From NCBI GenBank assembly GCA_003550325.1, contig QKWP01001244.1, forward strand, positions 62,001 to 126,000: a DNA stretch of 64,000 bases, written 5' to 3'. Made by a program: the position numbers and the translations under genes. The notes below the pieces were generated by a model. It was given only the letters and a program-made list of their open reading frames with translations, did not search any database and had not been told where the DNA came from. Position 1 is the stretch's first letter; every line of letters starts with the position of its first letter. Below, piece after piece: positions 1 through 10,982 of this stretch. The DNA comes from Gigaspora rosea. Its lineage: Eukaryota > Glomeromycota > Glomeromycetes > Diversisporales > Gigasporaceae.

Positions 1-395
1 TGTGCTGGTATTATCGTTGATGTCTAGAATAGTTTACTGTAAAACATTTATTTAAAAACTAACATACTATTGCGTTGACAAACAGTACAATAGTTAAAGT
101 TATGTTGGTTTATATTGGCATTACTGTTGATGTCTATCGTAAAAAATTCATTGAAAAAACTTACCCGCTATTGCGATGAGGTGTCTGTCATAATTTACTG
201 AAAAAATTCAACTAAAAAACTTACGAGCTATTGCGGTGCAAACAGTATGTAATGCCTATCGTAATTTACGGTACTGTAAAAATTCAATTAAAAAACTTAC
301 AGATTTGTGGTGACTCTTAGTATGTAGTTAAAGTCATGTTAGCTTTATGTTTGCATTATCGTAGTGGTTACTGTACAACATTTCGAAAGCCATTT
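1..395. repeat. Tandem array of ~115-bp units (left-edge copy)
   Basis: Three to four diverged units, each with a GTAGTTAAAGTTRTGTTAG-like block, a TATTGGCATTAYCGT-like block and a CAATTAAAAAACTTAC block followed by a GCTATTGCGGTG-like block. The same unit in the same orientation recurs at about 60060-61640. The array begins before the window, so its left edge is unknown. Noncoding as far as I can see. Confidence 0.7.
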
Positions 396-1133
396 GCCTG
401 AAGAAATATAATACCAGCTGGCATTATAGCTAGCGCCAGCTAAATTTGTTGGTATATGCCCTTTTGGGAAAATGATATTTAGAAACTTAAGTTATATTGA
501 TTTTAGTGCTGTTAAATTATCTGGTTCAACTTCTAGCACCCTAGCTTTATAATAAAATTATTATGAAATGAAAATGGATAACGGATCGCATTTCTATTCT
601 AAATATATTAATATTCTATTCTGACGCACAATATCTGTACCTTTAGCGACTACCATGCAAAAAATTGATTGCTCATGATCAGTGATTATCATTTCATCAA
701 CTCAATAAAAAATCCTACGAAAAAAATTGAAAACTGCCAAATATCAGGTAAAATAGACAAATTAATTGGCATCGATTTACCAATTTTTGTGTCTAAAATT
801 ATTAATTTTAATATCGTTAGTTATTGTAACTTTTGATAATGCACATGTTTACAGTCCTTTGTATTTTTTTAAAAATAGAATTCTGTATAATCATGTATTT
901 GCGCTTATGTTTATTGATCTATACCATATTATTATATACAGAAAATATGACTAATTTACACATGAAAAACAATAGTGTGACGAATCATGTGTAAAAAATA
1001 AACAAAATTTGACGAATAAGTCATGCGGACCAATCAAACAAGATTTTGCAGACAAATATCGCTACACTATGTGATTTCATCACTGCATTCCTGGTATAGA
1101 ATTATGACGTGACATAAATAGTAATTTATAGCT
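396..1133. other. Intergenic, no gene recognised
   Basis: AT-rich sequence without a convincing ORF; the 62-codon frame at 766-954 has no recognisable domain. A small imperfect palindrome around 410-455 (CAGCTGGC / GCCAGCT) is the only structure I see. Confidence 0.5.
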
Positions 1134-1240
1134 ATTGTATGGGTTGTAGTGAATAATCCAGTTACACACGGGTTCATATTCCGTGCCGAAGGCACGGGAA
1201 CCCGTGTGTGTAACGGGTTATTCAACACCCATATAATAAC
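1134..1240. repeat. Fold-back (inverted repeat) element
   Basis: Two ~50-base arms (1134-1187 and 1191-1240) pair around a 3-base centre, reading CCGTGCC-gaa-GGCACGG at the tip and GGGTTGTAGTGAATAA / TTATTCAACACCC further out. A second small hairpin (GCACGGGT / ACCCGTGC) follows at about 1296-1327. The open minus-strand frame across this region is a by-product of the palindrome. Probably a MITE relic; no target duplication was identified. Confidence 0.7.
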
Positions 1241-2227
1241 TATCTTATTGCACGGTGTCTGACGTAACAATCCCGTGCCAATAAGTAAATGAAAAAAGCA
1301 CGGGTTGTCACATAAGACCCGTGCAATAAGTAATATTATTAACACTTTTAGCATTATTCTGCACCGTCATCTACTAAATCAATAATATATTAATGAAAAC
1401 GTTTATTGTTTTATTATAATAAACAAAAATACTGATTGAACTAGAATGGTATAATAAACTTTTTTTCTACGTTTAATCGTGTCGTGGTATAATACACATT
1501 AATGCAAATAGAAACGTCAATCACTCACTAATTTGCGCAAAACGTGACATGATCACATATTGATACGCTTACACTGGTCAAAGTTTTCATAACACCAATC
1601 ATTAAATGCAAAAATGTTGGCACACAAGCGGCTAAGTAACTAAAATTTACCACTATTTAGTCACAATGGTAACACTTTAAATGGCTTCTTCAATTAAAAG
1701 CAAACCCGAAATTATCAGAGTTTACATATTTAGAAATCATAGCAACTGTGGCAACCAACCAAATGCAAGATTTTGTGGACGAACATCCTTGAACATTTTG
1801 GTAAACCATGCTCTCCGTTTTCACTTACGGAAAACTCCGTTCCTGGTATGGGCTTGGAGTTTCTATATTTTGCATGATTTAATATATTTTTCAATAGCGC
1901 AATAAAAATTTTGCGTGTTGGACATTGCGTGCCAAAGAATTATTCTAGACTATTACGATAATATGCTAATTTCTTTTGTCTGGTCGTCGATTTAAAAATA
2001 AAAATTACTATGTTAGGAACGCAGTGTAAAAAGAGATTAGTTCCGGGAACTGAGTATAAAGTACGTAGAATATGTTATCAAGCATGTTAAATGGCATGTG
2101 CGATTTTCTAATGGCGCAATAAAAATTAAAGGTTGGAATCGGGTTTAAAAATTCGAATTTATCACATAAATTTTGGGATATTCTAAAATTTATCAAATTT
2201 AATTGGATAAATTTGGAATTTTTAAAA
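1241..2227. other. Intergenic, no gene recognised
   Basis: AT-rich sequence with short frames only. The possible 74-codon frame at 1681-1905 has no recognisable family. No tRNA or rRNA signature seen. Confidence 0.45.
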
Positions 2228-2231
2228 CCGG

Positions 2232-2725
2232 TGTTAACCTACGAAGTACCTCTCGGAAATCGAGGCTAACGGAGCAAATATCGACAGGGGGTCACATGAG
2301 CACAGAGACACGAACTGTGCAGTGGTTTATCGTAGTTGTTAGTATTTATACAAGCGAGATGATTTATGTTTATAGTGATTTGGCAATTCGAAAGAGTGTG
2401 TGATGTAGTTTATAGAATCATCGTGTCCTTTATTTATATTTAATAAGATATCATGGCGAACATGCCTACAAAGTGGAGCGAACTTCGCCCATATATATAG
2501 GAAACTATTTACTAATAGGAACATGTGGCACTTGTGTCATAAATTACCGATCTATCACTTATGCCACTTCTATCACATCAGTCCCTTATGCCTTAATTGT
2601 AACATGTGACATCAGTCACATTAGGCACATCAGACATGTGGTACATTCGGTTCGGTACATTCGGTACATTCGGCGCAGTAGCCCCGTGATCTATATTGAC
2701 AGGGGCCAGATCAGCGGGGGTAACA
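2232..2725. mobile_element. Solo LTR-like element, copy A
   Basis: A 494-bp unit beginning TGTTAAC and ending GTAACA, so it has the TG...CA ends and short terminal inverted repeat of an LTR. It is flanked by CCGG at 2228-2231 and 2726-2729, a 4-bp target-site duplication. A diverged copy lies at 5846-6310; the two share the block CTCTCGGAAATCGAGGCTAA near the left end and a GGGGYCCAGATYAGC-like block near the right end. I see no internal retrotransposon sequence, so a solo LTR or small LTR-like derivative is the simplest reading. Confidence 0.75.
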
Positions 2726-2840
2726 CCGGTTTCGACCTCTATGCGGTATGACCCGAAACCTTATTTATAATGATATTAAATTTCCTTCATTATCTTATAT
2801 TTAAATCGCACTAACTTGTTGCACTATAAAAAATTTATTA

Positions 2841-2990
2841 GAATGGAGTCGATTTTCCGAATATACTGTATATTGTACTGATTTCGTACAATGTTTATGC
2901 CTAATGTTGTCGACCCAAAAATTTCTTTTTTCACATCACGGTATAAAAGTTATATAATAATGTACTGCATTCGGAAAATCGACTCCATTC
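2841..2990. mobile_element. 150-bp MITE with 28-bp terminal inverted repeats
   Basis: The left arm GAATGGAGTCGATTTTCCGA (2841-2860 and onward) is matched in reverse complement at 2962-2990, with only small changes at the inner edge. The interior is noncoding. Target duplication not resolved, so the superfamily is left open. Confidence 0.75.
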
Positions 2991-4206
2991 CGAACATTTT
3001 TTCAGAACAAACTTTTTTCATGCCTTGTATTGGAATAATCCGGATATGGAATCGCATTCAAATCATCTGACCTCCTGAAATCTTGATTATGTCTGTCTGT
3101 TTCAACGGCTACGTATTTCACAGAATGACTATTAATGTTATTGTTAAGGTGCATACTGATCATTTAAGAAATATCTTAATTATTTCGTTCTATATAACTT
3201 GTATATGTGGTAAAGCCAGTAAGCATTATGCCGAATTTGAGTAATTCCAAAAAAAAATTAAGCTGATTTTATGCCGAAATTATTATTATGATTGCCTTAT
3301 TATTATTGTTCTAAAAAAAAAAAAACTTTTCAATACGTGCGTACGTGCGTGCGTGCATGCAACAATGCGATACTATTTCTGAACTTTAGATAATTGTTAA
3401 AGCATTTACATAAGCTATTGTTTGTAACCAAGAAATTTTAAATGCTATTTATTATTGTGAACTTTGCCAATTATGTTATGGTAAATATTCTAAAGTGTGT
3501 AAATCTTTAAATTACTGTATCTGATATAGTCAACTAGATCACAGGGTTACTAACGGGAAATGCCGAAACTACGGTTTAGACATTTCTATTATAAATACAT
3601 CAAAATCGTTAATTTCGGGCATAGAACCATTATAAAGGTCACTATATGCAATATTTACATTCACATGCGATTATACTAGCTTGTAATAATTAACATACAT
3701 GAACCGCTAAAAAGGACATATTTAGATTCACATGCGATTACATTAACTTGATGATCAATAGTAAGACTAACAGCTAACAATAAGAAATGTTGGCGGGAAA
3801 AATGATTAGGCAATCGAAATTAGGGATAGGCAAGTTATATAATGTACAGTACGATTACTTATTAAAATATAAAGTGGGGAACGTAGGTCTGTACTAGGCT
3901 TTTTAGAGACTAGTCCAGAACTGGTCCAAAACCGGTCCAATATTATATGATGCTAGCATTTTGGCACGTCCTTACGACAAAATATTTATTAGTAAGAGTA
4001 TAATTAATCAATAAAGTTAAATAATAATATCATTTTGTACGTAAATAATGATTCTATAGTTAAAATAGCTATTATAGTGATTAGTGTTTTTAGTAAGTTG
4101 TGTTAATATTGTTTTTCAAAGGTAAGATCATATGCGAATACTAATTATATAGATTGAAGCTTAATTATAGTTGTTACAGTATACATTGTTACAATTTGGT
4201 TTGCAG
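2991..4206. other. Intergenic with short simple repeats
   Basis: No gene seen. Holds a poly(A) run near 3315, a GTGCGTACGTGCGTGCGTGC-type microsatellite at about 3336-3360, and a partial direct repeat ATTYACATGCGATTA at about 3659 and 3727. Confidence 0.5.
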
Positions 4207-4214
4207 GCTATAAT

Positions 4215-5830
4215 TAGGGCTGTTAATCGGTCTGTCCGGTCCATCCTGGTTAAAAGACTGCCAGTCTTTTAAAAAAATCGGACTCAGGACCGAATAGGAC
4301 CGAATAGAGCTAGATCAGATGGACCGATAACCAATACAATACTTTTTTGCTATAACGATGAAATTAAGTTTATCAGTATAAAGAATTTCAATACTTTTAC
4401 AATAAGCTTTTCAAATTTATAATATTTGCTTATAATATATGAGAAGCAATAGTTATTTATTAATTAATACGTTTGATAGTTTTAAACATACATAAGGCAC
4501 GCAAAGTTGATTTTTCGTTTTGCATTACATGGATTTCAAAATTCGGGACGGACGGGCGGATTTTTTTTTTTTTTTTTTTTAGTTTTAACCACTTAACATT
4601 CGATAATTTGATTGAATAATATACAGTAATCATGATTGGGCACGTCAAATGTTCAATCTTGTACTGACAAGAATTGTCTTAATATATGAAAATATTAACA
4701 AAACGATTGGATGTTACTTGCATAGTAAAAAACTATTTATTAATAATATTGTTAGTGTTTACATTTCTGTCAAATGCTTAAAAATTTATAAACCGAATAT
4801 ATTTAATAAAAAAAAAATAATAAATAAAGTATACTAGCGACGGGTTATTTCCAAATTAAAATCAAAAAAAATTTAATCAGCAGTATAAAGTTTATACGTA
4901 TTTTATAAGCACCATAAAATTATATACGTATATAAAAACAAAAAACCTGCTAGCAGGAAAAAAAATTTTTGTAAAATTAAAATTTAGAATGGTAAGTCTT
5001 CAGTCTGTTTTGGGACACGAGTTTGAGGCAAACTAATGGTTAATTTAGTCGAATGCAAATTATAAATTTTATTTTTATCATTAAAAATCCTCGGCTAAAC
5101 TAATCATTAGCTTGTTTCAAACTTGTGTTCCAAAATAATGCCCATTAGGCGTTATTTCGCACAAATACAGTGCAAATTGTAAATCAACTGATCACGCCAT
5201 TGCTATCATTAATAAATTTCTCTATTTTATTAACGTTAGCAACGGCCCCCGTTCTCATACATGTTTAAACTTGTTTAACAAACTAAGGGGTTTGTAATTG
5301 AATTTTAACCAAAAATAACATTTTATAGTTAGGACCGACGATCCTTTCGATCCGTCCTAAAAAGGACCGGACCGGCTCAGTCCCTACAATCGAATTTTTC
5401 ATTTGTCTCCTTTCCTTATTCAGTATCGTATTATATTTATCATTCTATATATTTCTTATTTGGTAAGGACGATCATGGATTGAAACCCCAAGCGAGGGAT
5501 TAAACCCCCAATCGAGGGATTAAAGCTCCATATGAATTGAAAGTATATAAAGGTTTAGTTTCTGCTTAGGAAAATGGTAGACGAGTAGTTAACGATTGTA
5601 GATAGTTTTTAGTATAATTATGAATAATCCGATATATTGATTTATAATAATAAAGAGAAACCTTATACCCGTATTATGTGTGTTAGTTTCTTGTTTTAAA
5701 CCATTTAACATTAATCACTATTTGTTCACGATCGAAGCTAAATTGGTGCAATACCCTATCAAGCTCTCCCATCGATCGTAACAACGGACCGAAGGACCGT
5801 CGGTCCGGACCGGACCGATTAACAGCCCTA
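4215..5830. mobile_element. Non-autonomous hAT-like element, 1.6 kb
   Basis: Begins TAGGGCTGTTAATCGGTC (4215) and ends with its reverse complement GACCGATTAACAGCCCTA (5813-5830). Flanks are GCTATAAT (4207-4214) and GCTATAAA (5831-5838), an 8-bp duplication with one mismatch, as hAT transposases produce. GGACCG/CGGTCC motifs repeat just inside both ends, a usual subterminal transposase-binding pattern. No transposase frame is left. Carries an internal fold-back (5008-5136), a poly(T) run (4561-4580) and a block shared with 45118-45152. A truncated second copy lies at 36926-37387. Confidence 0.85.
5008..5136. repeat. Internal ~45-bp inverted repeat
   Basis: The arm TTTTGGGACACGAGTTTGAG with its continuation ACTAATGGTTAATTTAG is matched in reverse complement by CTAAACTAATCATTAG...GTTTCAAACTTGTGTTCC, with a loop of about 45 bases. 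It lies inside the 1.6-kb hAT-like element and may be an older nested MITE. Confidence 0.6.
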
Positions 5831-5845
5831 GCTATAAACGTACGT

Positions 5846-6310
5846 TTTTAACCGCGAATACCTCTCGGAAATCGAGGCTAACGGAGCAACTATTAACAGG
5901 GAGTCACGTGAGCACAGAGAAACTGGTGGTATGTTATAGTTGTTAATATTTATACAAGCGAGAGTGTTTGTGTTTATAGTGTGATTTGGCAATTCGAAAG
6001 AGAGTGTGATGTGGTTTAGAATCGATTAGTATCCTTTATTGATAATTAAAAAGTAAAGTTGAAGCGAATATCGCCCGTATATATAATAAAATATCTATTA
6101 ATAAAAAGATATGGCATTTCTGCCATAAATGATCGATCTATCGTTTATGCCATTACTTCGATTTCTGCGATTTCTTGCATATCAGCCCAATATGCCATAA
6201 ACGGCTGATCTGACAGAAATGGCAGATCTAACATTTTGGGCGCAGCAACCTCATGACCTATTAACTACCATGACTTCCAATACCAGGGGTCCAGATTAGC
6301 ATGGGTAACA
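5846..6310. mobile_element. Solo LTR-like element, copy B
   Basis: A 465-bp diverged copy of 2232-2725 in the same orientation, ending GGGTAACA; its first bases have decayed (TTTTAACC against TGTTAACC). The flanks ACGT (5842-5845) and ACAT (6311-6314) look like the same 4-bp target duplication with one transition. Several indels separate it from copy A. No internal coding sequence. Confidence 0.65.
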
Positions 6311-6596
6311 ACATACAAAAATGCATCATTCAAAATCTGTAAATATGAATTTAATGCACAAATATTTATCCGAAATCATTATTTAAGGAAACCTAAAAAC
6401 CTTAATAAAAGAGGAGGATTACGAGATATCTCGGAGCTCTTAATTAACATCCTTCCCAACATTTAGCACATATTTATCACCAGTGTAACCATCAGGGCGT
6501 ATATGTGCATTGCATAACAGTTCATTTAGCCAACATCACGTCAAGTGACAATTTACTAAAAATATATACTAGCAACTAATCAAATGCCACCATAAC

Positions 6597-6873
6597 TAGT
6601 GATGTGCCATTTATATGATTTATATGTTGTCTGAATTTTTTTAGCGTACAGTATGTACAGTACGTACAGTACGTATAGTTGTACAGTGCGTATAGTATGT
6701 GAAATATGTATAGTACGCATATGATATATAAACTATCTATATACAAATTTTGCAAGGAAATTTTGCTTAGAAAATAAAAGGCGGTTTCATAAGGGATATG
6801 AATAGTTTTATGATTTGTTCTAGAATATTCTAAAAAACTTTTTGCGTACTGTACTATACGCGGCACATCACTA
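6597..6873. mobile_element. hAT MITE with perfect 8-bp target duplication
   Basis: Left end TAGTGATGTGCC (6597) and right end GGCACATCACTA (to 6873) are exact inverted repeats. ACCATAAC stands at 6589-6596 and again at 6874-6881, a perfect 8-bp duplication. Subterminal GTACAGTA-type motifs repeat near the left end and reappear inverted near the right end. Length 277 bp, noncoding; the 115-codon minus-strand frame across it is incidental. The intact duplication suggests recent insertion. Confidence 0.88.
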
Positions 6874-6986
6874 ACCATAACCCCATGTGATTGGTGAAGT
6901 AGCACCGCTGCATACAGTACCACTAAAAATAATCTCCATGATTAAGACACGATATTGCAGTATTCACAACTCATCTGGCTTAATTC

Positions 6987-7072
6987 TTGAATAGTACCGG
7001 GTATAACTATTACTTTCATATTATTTATCCTCTACATGCAATACCCAGTTTTCTCACGTGGGTACTATTCAA
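6987..7072. repeat. Small inverted-repeat element
   Basis: TTGAATAGTACC (6987-6998) and GGTACTATTCAA (7061-7072) are perfect 12-bp inverted repeats around ~60 bases that also hold GGGTAT / ATACCC. Possibly a tiny MITE; no clear duplication. Confidence 0.5.
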
Positions 7073-8468
7073 CTTAAAAAATGGAGTCATTGAGTAAGAC
7101 ACTAGGTAGTTTATTCGGTAATTCTTTAAGTGCAGTGCACATACTCTCCAAGTGCACATCATACAATGTTTAGTCACCAGAAAGTGCATTTACAGAGGTT
7201 TAAATAGATTTGATTTTTTAGCCAAAATTAAGAAACAAAGATAGAATTGCGACCATATTTTCATGATTAGTAACGACTTGAAAGTTTTATCGTCGATAGC
7301 CAATTCGACAAACTATCACGACAGGATACCTCCTCCTAGAAAAATTGAGTGGGATTACTTTATAACTTAAATTACTGATATTAACTTTATGTCTTGCCTT
7401 TAAATATAATTTATCATTGAACCATTTTAAATGGAAGAAAATGAAACCGAAATAAAATTTTGTACCAACTTATTTTCTAAACGGAGGTTTATAAATATTT
7501 TTCAAAATTTATGTATCAATATTTAAAATTGGCATTTCGGTGGTTACTTAGAATATTTCCATCGATATTATTGTATCACAAAAGTACGTAATATTTAAAT
7601 GAGTAAATTATATAAAATTCCAAAAACTGAAAACGGCGCAAGCTTTGACCGATGCATAGTATTACAATGAAAATAACATAATGGCACAAATGCAAGTCTT
7701 CACCTAGAATGCAAGTTATATTATATGTATGTAGAGTTCTACAAAAATTTAATCAAATCCGTAAACAATACGGTGAAACGTCAGTGATTCTTTATACGGT
7801 ACGTACCGAGCTATAATACCAAATGATTGATGAACTTGCATAACTGGCGCACAACCAAATACGTATCTATTCCAACGCATGATGTTTAAATAATTCGTAA
7901 TTATTCGGAAGATCGGAAGAATTACACAATTTATATGAAATGCATACGAATGTTACATGATCTGCATTCTCGATTATTCGATAAATAAAATAAAGAAAAT
8001 AAGAAGCTTTCTTGCCCATATTGTTAAATTAGCCAATCAAATATTCTTCCAATTTATCCGTATACGTAATAAAAAAAAATAAATAAATAAAAAGCGTTTT
8101 CAATTTCCCTGTCTAAAATTGTTCACCGATAATATTCTCAAGAATTATTTGATCGCTTTGTCTTATCATATTTTTTTTCGAAATGTCTGTTTTTATGCAT
8201 TGAAAATCCGTTAAATATCCCGGGAGAATATAAATTATTATTGGTAGAAATAGATGATTCAAAATTAACTTATTTCGAAAGTAAGTGGGAATTTAAAAAT
8301 CCTATCCTGTTTTGAAATTCCGAAATCAAAAATGAAATATGTGTATTTTTTCTGATAATATATTATCATTGTAAATAAAAATAAAAATAAAAAATAAAAT
8401 AGAATTTTTAGATCTTTTATTCAAAACAAACACATCATCGAATTTCATAACCAATCAATTCTCCCGAA
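7073..8468. other. Intergenic, upstream of the Zn2Cys6 gene
   Basis: No ORF or repeat recognised. The last ~500 bases are A/T-rich and should hold the promoter of the downstream gene. A TATAAAT at 8229-8235 is about 235 bases from the start codon, too far to be called a core promoter with confidence. Confidence 0.4.
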
Positions 8469-9917
8469 ATGCACCAAAATTCATCTACAAACCGTTCTAA
8501 AAAGAACCCAAATGATAAGCAGCCTACATTTGGGAAGAATAGGACTAAAAACACTGCATCTTGCAATTATTGTAGAGTGAAAAAGGTTAAATGCCTTTAC
8601 TTAAGCTGTGGTAATTGCCAACAATGTCTCGATAATAATCGCGAATGTATATCAGATGAACAAAAAAAGAGGGGCCCACCTAAGGGTTCTAAAAAAGCAA
8701 CTGGATCGAGCACATCACCCAGAGATTTAGAAATTTTGGGTGGTAAATTTTTGCGATGTTTAAGAGAGGGTGGGCAAAATTTACAAACCTTAGTTCAAGA
8801 AACTATGATGTTGTATGGAATTTCTTCACCTGGCTTAATCAGCAATTTAGATGTAAACATTTCAAATAGTGAAGGAACTATAATTAATGGGAATTCCATT
8901 GGGAGCTCTCAAGTAATCAACGAGCAAAGTAGAAGTTTGTCTGAAAACCCCTTAGGAATAAGTAATGTGCAAAGATCAAATAGTTTAGGTCAATCAAGTC
9001 CGTTAAACAACGACTCAATGTTAGTAAATTCAATCAAAGAAGCTTTGCAAAGCACAAATTTGATAGAGAGTTCTTTAGTTATAAGTGACGAACAAATATT
9101 GTCCCCAGTAATAGACAATAGACAAATGTCTCCTAGAACTTGGTCGTCTGGAACCAGCAGACAACCCTCGCCAAGTCGTGTAGGCCGACAAAGAAGACGA
9201 GAAGACAGAAACCATGAACTTGGAGTTGGCTTGCATGGAAACATTTCTAATCCAAATTCTTCACGTTCTTCAAGTCCAAATTTGGTGGTTTCAATTCATT
9301 CAGATGATGAGGATCAAAAATTGACAGTTTTACAATGCCCAGAAATAAATTTTCATAATTTCGCAGATTTAGGATCAACTTCTCCCGTGAATATGCCATA
9401 TTCTCCGAACTATACAGTTTGTTCATCTCCGATCAATTATGGAGCATCAAATAATTCATCTAATCACTCATCGCCTGTCATCGATTTCACTACGAATCCT
9501 CCGATGTCAATGCAATTATTAGATGCTGCGTCACCTTTTACCAATTTCATCGTAGATCCTCAAACACCAGTGTCGCAGCTTAATTCACCTTTAATCAATT
9601 TAATTATGGACTCTCAAATCACGTCAGTGCCATCGAATGGATTAGGGGATATATCACCACTTATCAATTTCACTATGTACCCTCAAGTCACGTCGATACC
9701 ACCGCTTGAATTAGGAAGATCACCTCATATCAATCCTACTATAGATTCTCAAGACACATCAATGCCGCCATTTGATTTAGGAGATACATATTTCACCACA
9801 GATCTTCAAGCTACGCAAATATCATCGCCTGAGTTGAAGGATGCAACTTCTCCTGATAATCTGGAAAAAAGTAACAAACATTTCTTAGCAATTCCGTCAC
9901 ATCATTGGAAAAGATGA
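8469..9917 (+). CDS. Zn(II)2Cys6 fungal-type transcription factor
   Basis: A 482-residue single-exon frame. Residues 32-60 form a binuclear zinc cluster: C32-X2-C35-X6-C42-X7-C50-X2-C53-X6-C60, with an extra C47, and the basic stretch RVKKVK between C35 and C42. This is the Gal4-type DNA-binding fold, followed by the basic linker KKRGPPKGSKK (66-76). Known family role: sequence-specific DNA binding in the nucleus. The rest is Ser/Asn/Pro-rich and mostly disordered. From about residue 350 to 445 an SPLINF-x-(M/V)D-x-Q-x-TS-x-P-type unit recurs five or six times, a possible activation region. No fungal-specific middle homology domain is visible. The ATG follows CTCCCGAA, and stops precede it in frame. 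A broken relative lies at 46999-47233. Function and targets are unknown. Confidence 0.88.
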   Translation: MHQNSSTNRSKKNPNDKQPTFGKNRTKNTASCNYCRVKKVKCLYLSCGNCQQCLDNNRECISDEQKKRGPPKGSKKATGSSTSPRDLEILGGKFLRCLREGGQNLQTLVQETMMLYGISSPGLISNLDVNISNSEGTIINGNSIGSSQVINEQSRSLSENPLGISNVQRSNSLGQSSPLNNDSMLVNSIKEALQSTNLIESSLVISDEQILSPVIDNRQMSPRTWSSGTSRQPSPSRVGRQRRREDRNHELGVGLHGNISNPNSSRSSSPNLVVSIHSDDEDQKLTVLQCPEINFHNFADLGSTSPVNMPYSPNYTVCSSPINYGASNNSSNHSSPVIDFTTNPPMSMQLLDAASPFTNFIVDPQTPVSQLNSPLINLIMDSQITSVPSNGLGDISPLINFTMYPQVTSIPPLELGRSPHINPTIDSQDTSMPPFDLGDTYFTTDLQATQISSPELKDATSPDNLEKSNKHFLAIPSHHWKR

Positions 9918-10254
9918 CAAACTCCTGGAAAATACTGGAGGATGATATTCTATCTTAATATAAGTGATTTCAACATTTTCAAAGACAAATTCAGAGACTA
10001 TTCTTCTTGGCAAGTAATACTTGCCTTTCGAAAAGTGTCAAGAGTGACAGGAATGATTACAGACTGCAAAGACAACAAGAGATTGCGAATTTTCAAGCAT
10101 GTATTAAATTATCGCAATATCGTTGTAGATTTTAGTTTCTGTTGACGTTCGTTTGTTATTGCTTCTGTAATTTTATTATTCGTACCAGTCCTGAATTGGT
10201 TCATAATGTTATTATTTACTTATTTTTGGACATTATAGAACTTTTTGTTTTTAA
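9918..10254. other. 3' flank of the Zn2Cys6 gene
   Basis: Probable 3' UTR and spacer. The open frames at 9942-10145 and 10142-10333 have no recognisable domain, and the second is just the translation of a T-rich repeat. Confidence 0.45.
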
Positions 10255-10384
10255 TTTTTTTAATTTTTTTTTTAATTTTTTTTTAATTTTTTTTTTAATT
10301 TTTTTTTTAATTTTTTTTTTAATTTTTTTTTAATTTTTTTTATTTTTTTTTAATTTTTTTTTAATTTTTTTTTAAATATATATA
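10255..10384. repeat. T-rich (TTTTTTTTAA)n microsatellite bordering the gap
   Basis: Runs of 7-9 T separated by AA, repeated more than ten times and leading straight into the undetermined bases. A similar T-rich stretch follows the gap (10597-10680), so the gap probably lies within this simple repeat. Confidence 0.85.
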
Positions 10385-10596
10385 NNNNNNNNNNNNNNNN
10401 NNNNNNNNNNNNNNNNNNNNNNNNNNNNNNNNNNNNNNNNNNNNNNNNNNNNNNNNNNNNNNNNNNNNNNNNNNNNNNNNNNNNNNNNNNNNNNNNNNNN
10501 NNNNNNNNNNNNNNNNNNNNNNNNNNNNNNNNNNNNNNNNNNNNNNNNNNNNNNNNNNNNNNNNNNNNNNNNNNNNNNNNNNNNNNNNNNNNNNNN
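10385..10596. other. Assembly gap (run of N)
   Basis: 212 undetermined bases; the true length is unknown. Confidence 0.99.
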
Positions 10597-10830
10597 TTTT
10601 TTTTTTTTTTTTTGCCTTTTTTTATAGTTGTCTTTTTTTTAAGTATTGTTTTTTTTTAATTTTTGTATTTTTTTTTTTTAAATAAGTTACTATTGTCACG
10701 ATTGGGAATAAAAAAATTATGCCCGAATTTGTCAATCGATCAAATATATTTGGGTTTGGCGAATGATAGTAATATCGGAAGTAGCAGATTTAGCAGTTTT
10801 AGCAGTTTTAGGATATATAGCATATATATG

Positions 10831-10978
10831 CTTGTCGGCAAAACTAAAATTTTTCAAAATCCCACATAAATCCCAAATCCCAAACATAGTAAAATTATCC
10901 TAATCGCAAATCCAAATCCCAAACATAATAAAATTATCCCAATCCCAAATCCCTAATCCCAATAGTTTTGCCAACAAG
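10831..10978. mobile_element. ~150-bp MITE with GGGATT subterminal repeats
   Basis: Left end CTTGTCGGCAAAACTA (10831-10846) and right end TAGTTTTGCCAACAAG (10963-10978) are inverted repeats with one mismatch. TATG stands at 10827-10830 and 10979-10982, a candidate 4-bp target duplication. The interior repeats AATCCCAAA and AAAATTATCC several times. Noncoding. Confidence 0.7.
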
Positions 10979-10982
10979 TATG

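Noticed and set aside
1188..1235. Hairpin CCGTGCCGAAGGCACGG as a Helitron end
   Set aside because: No CTRR follows at the required distance on either strand; it is the tip of a longer fold-back.
9942..10333. Two small frames after the Zn2Cys6 gene
   Set aside because: No domain; the second encodes only Phe, Leu, Ile and Asn from a T-rich microsatellite.
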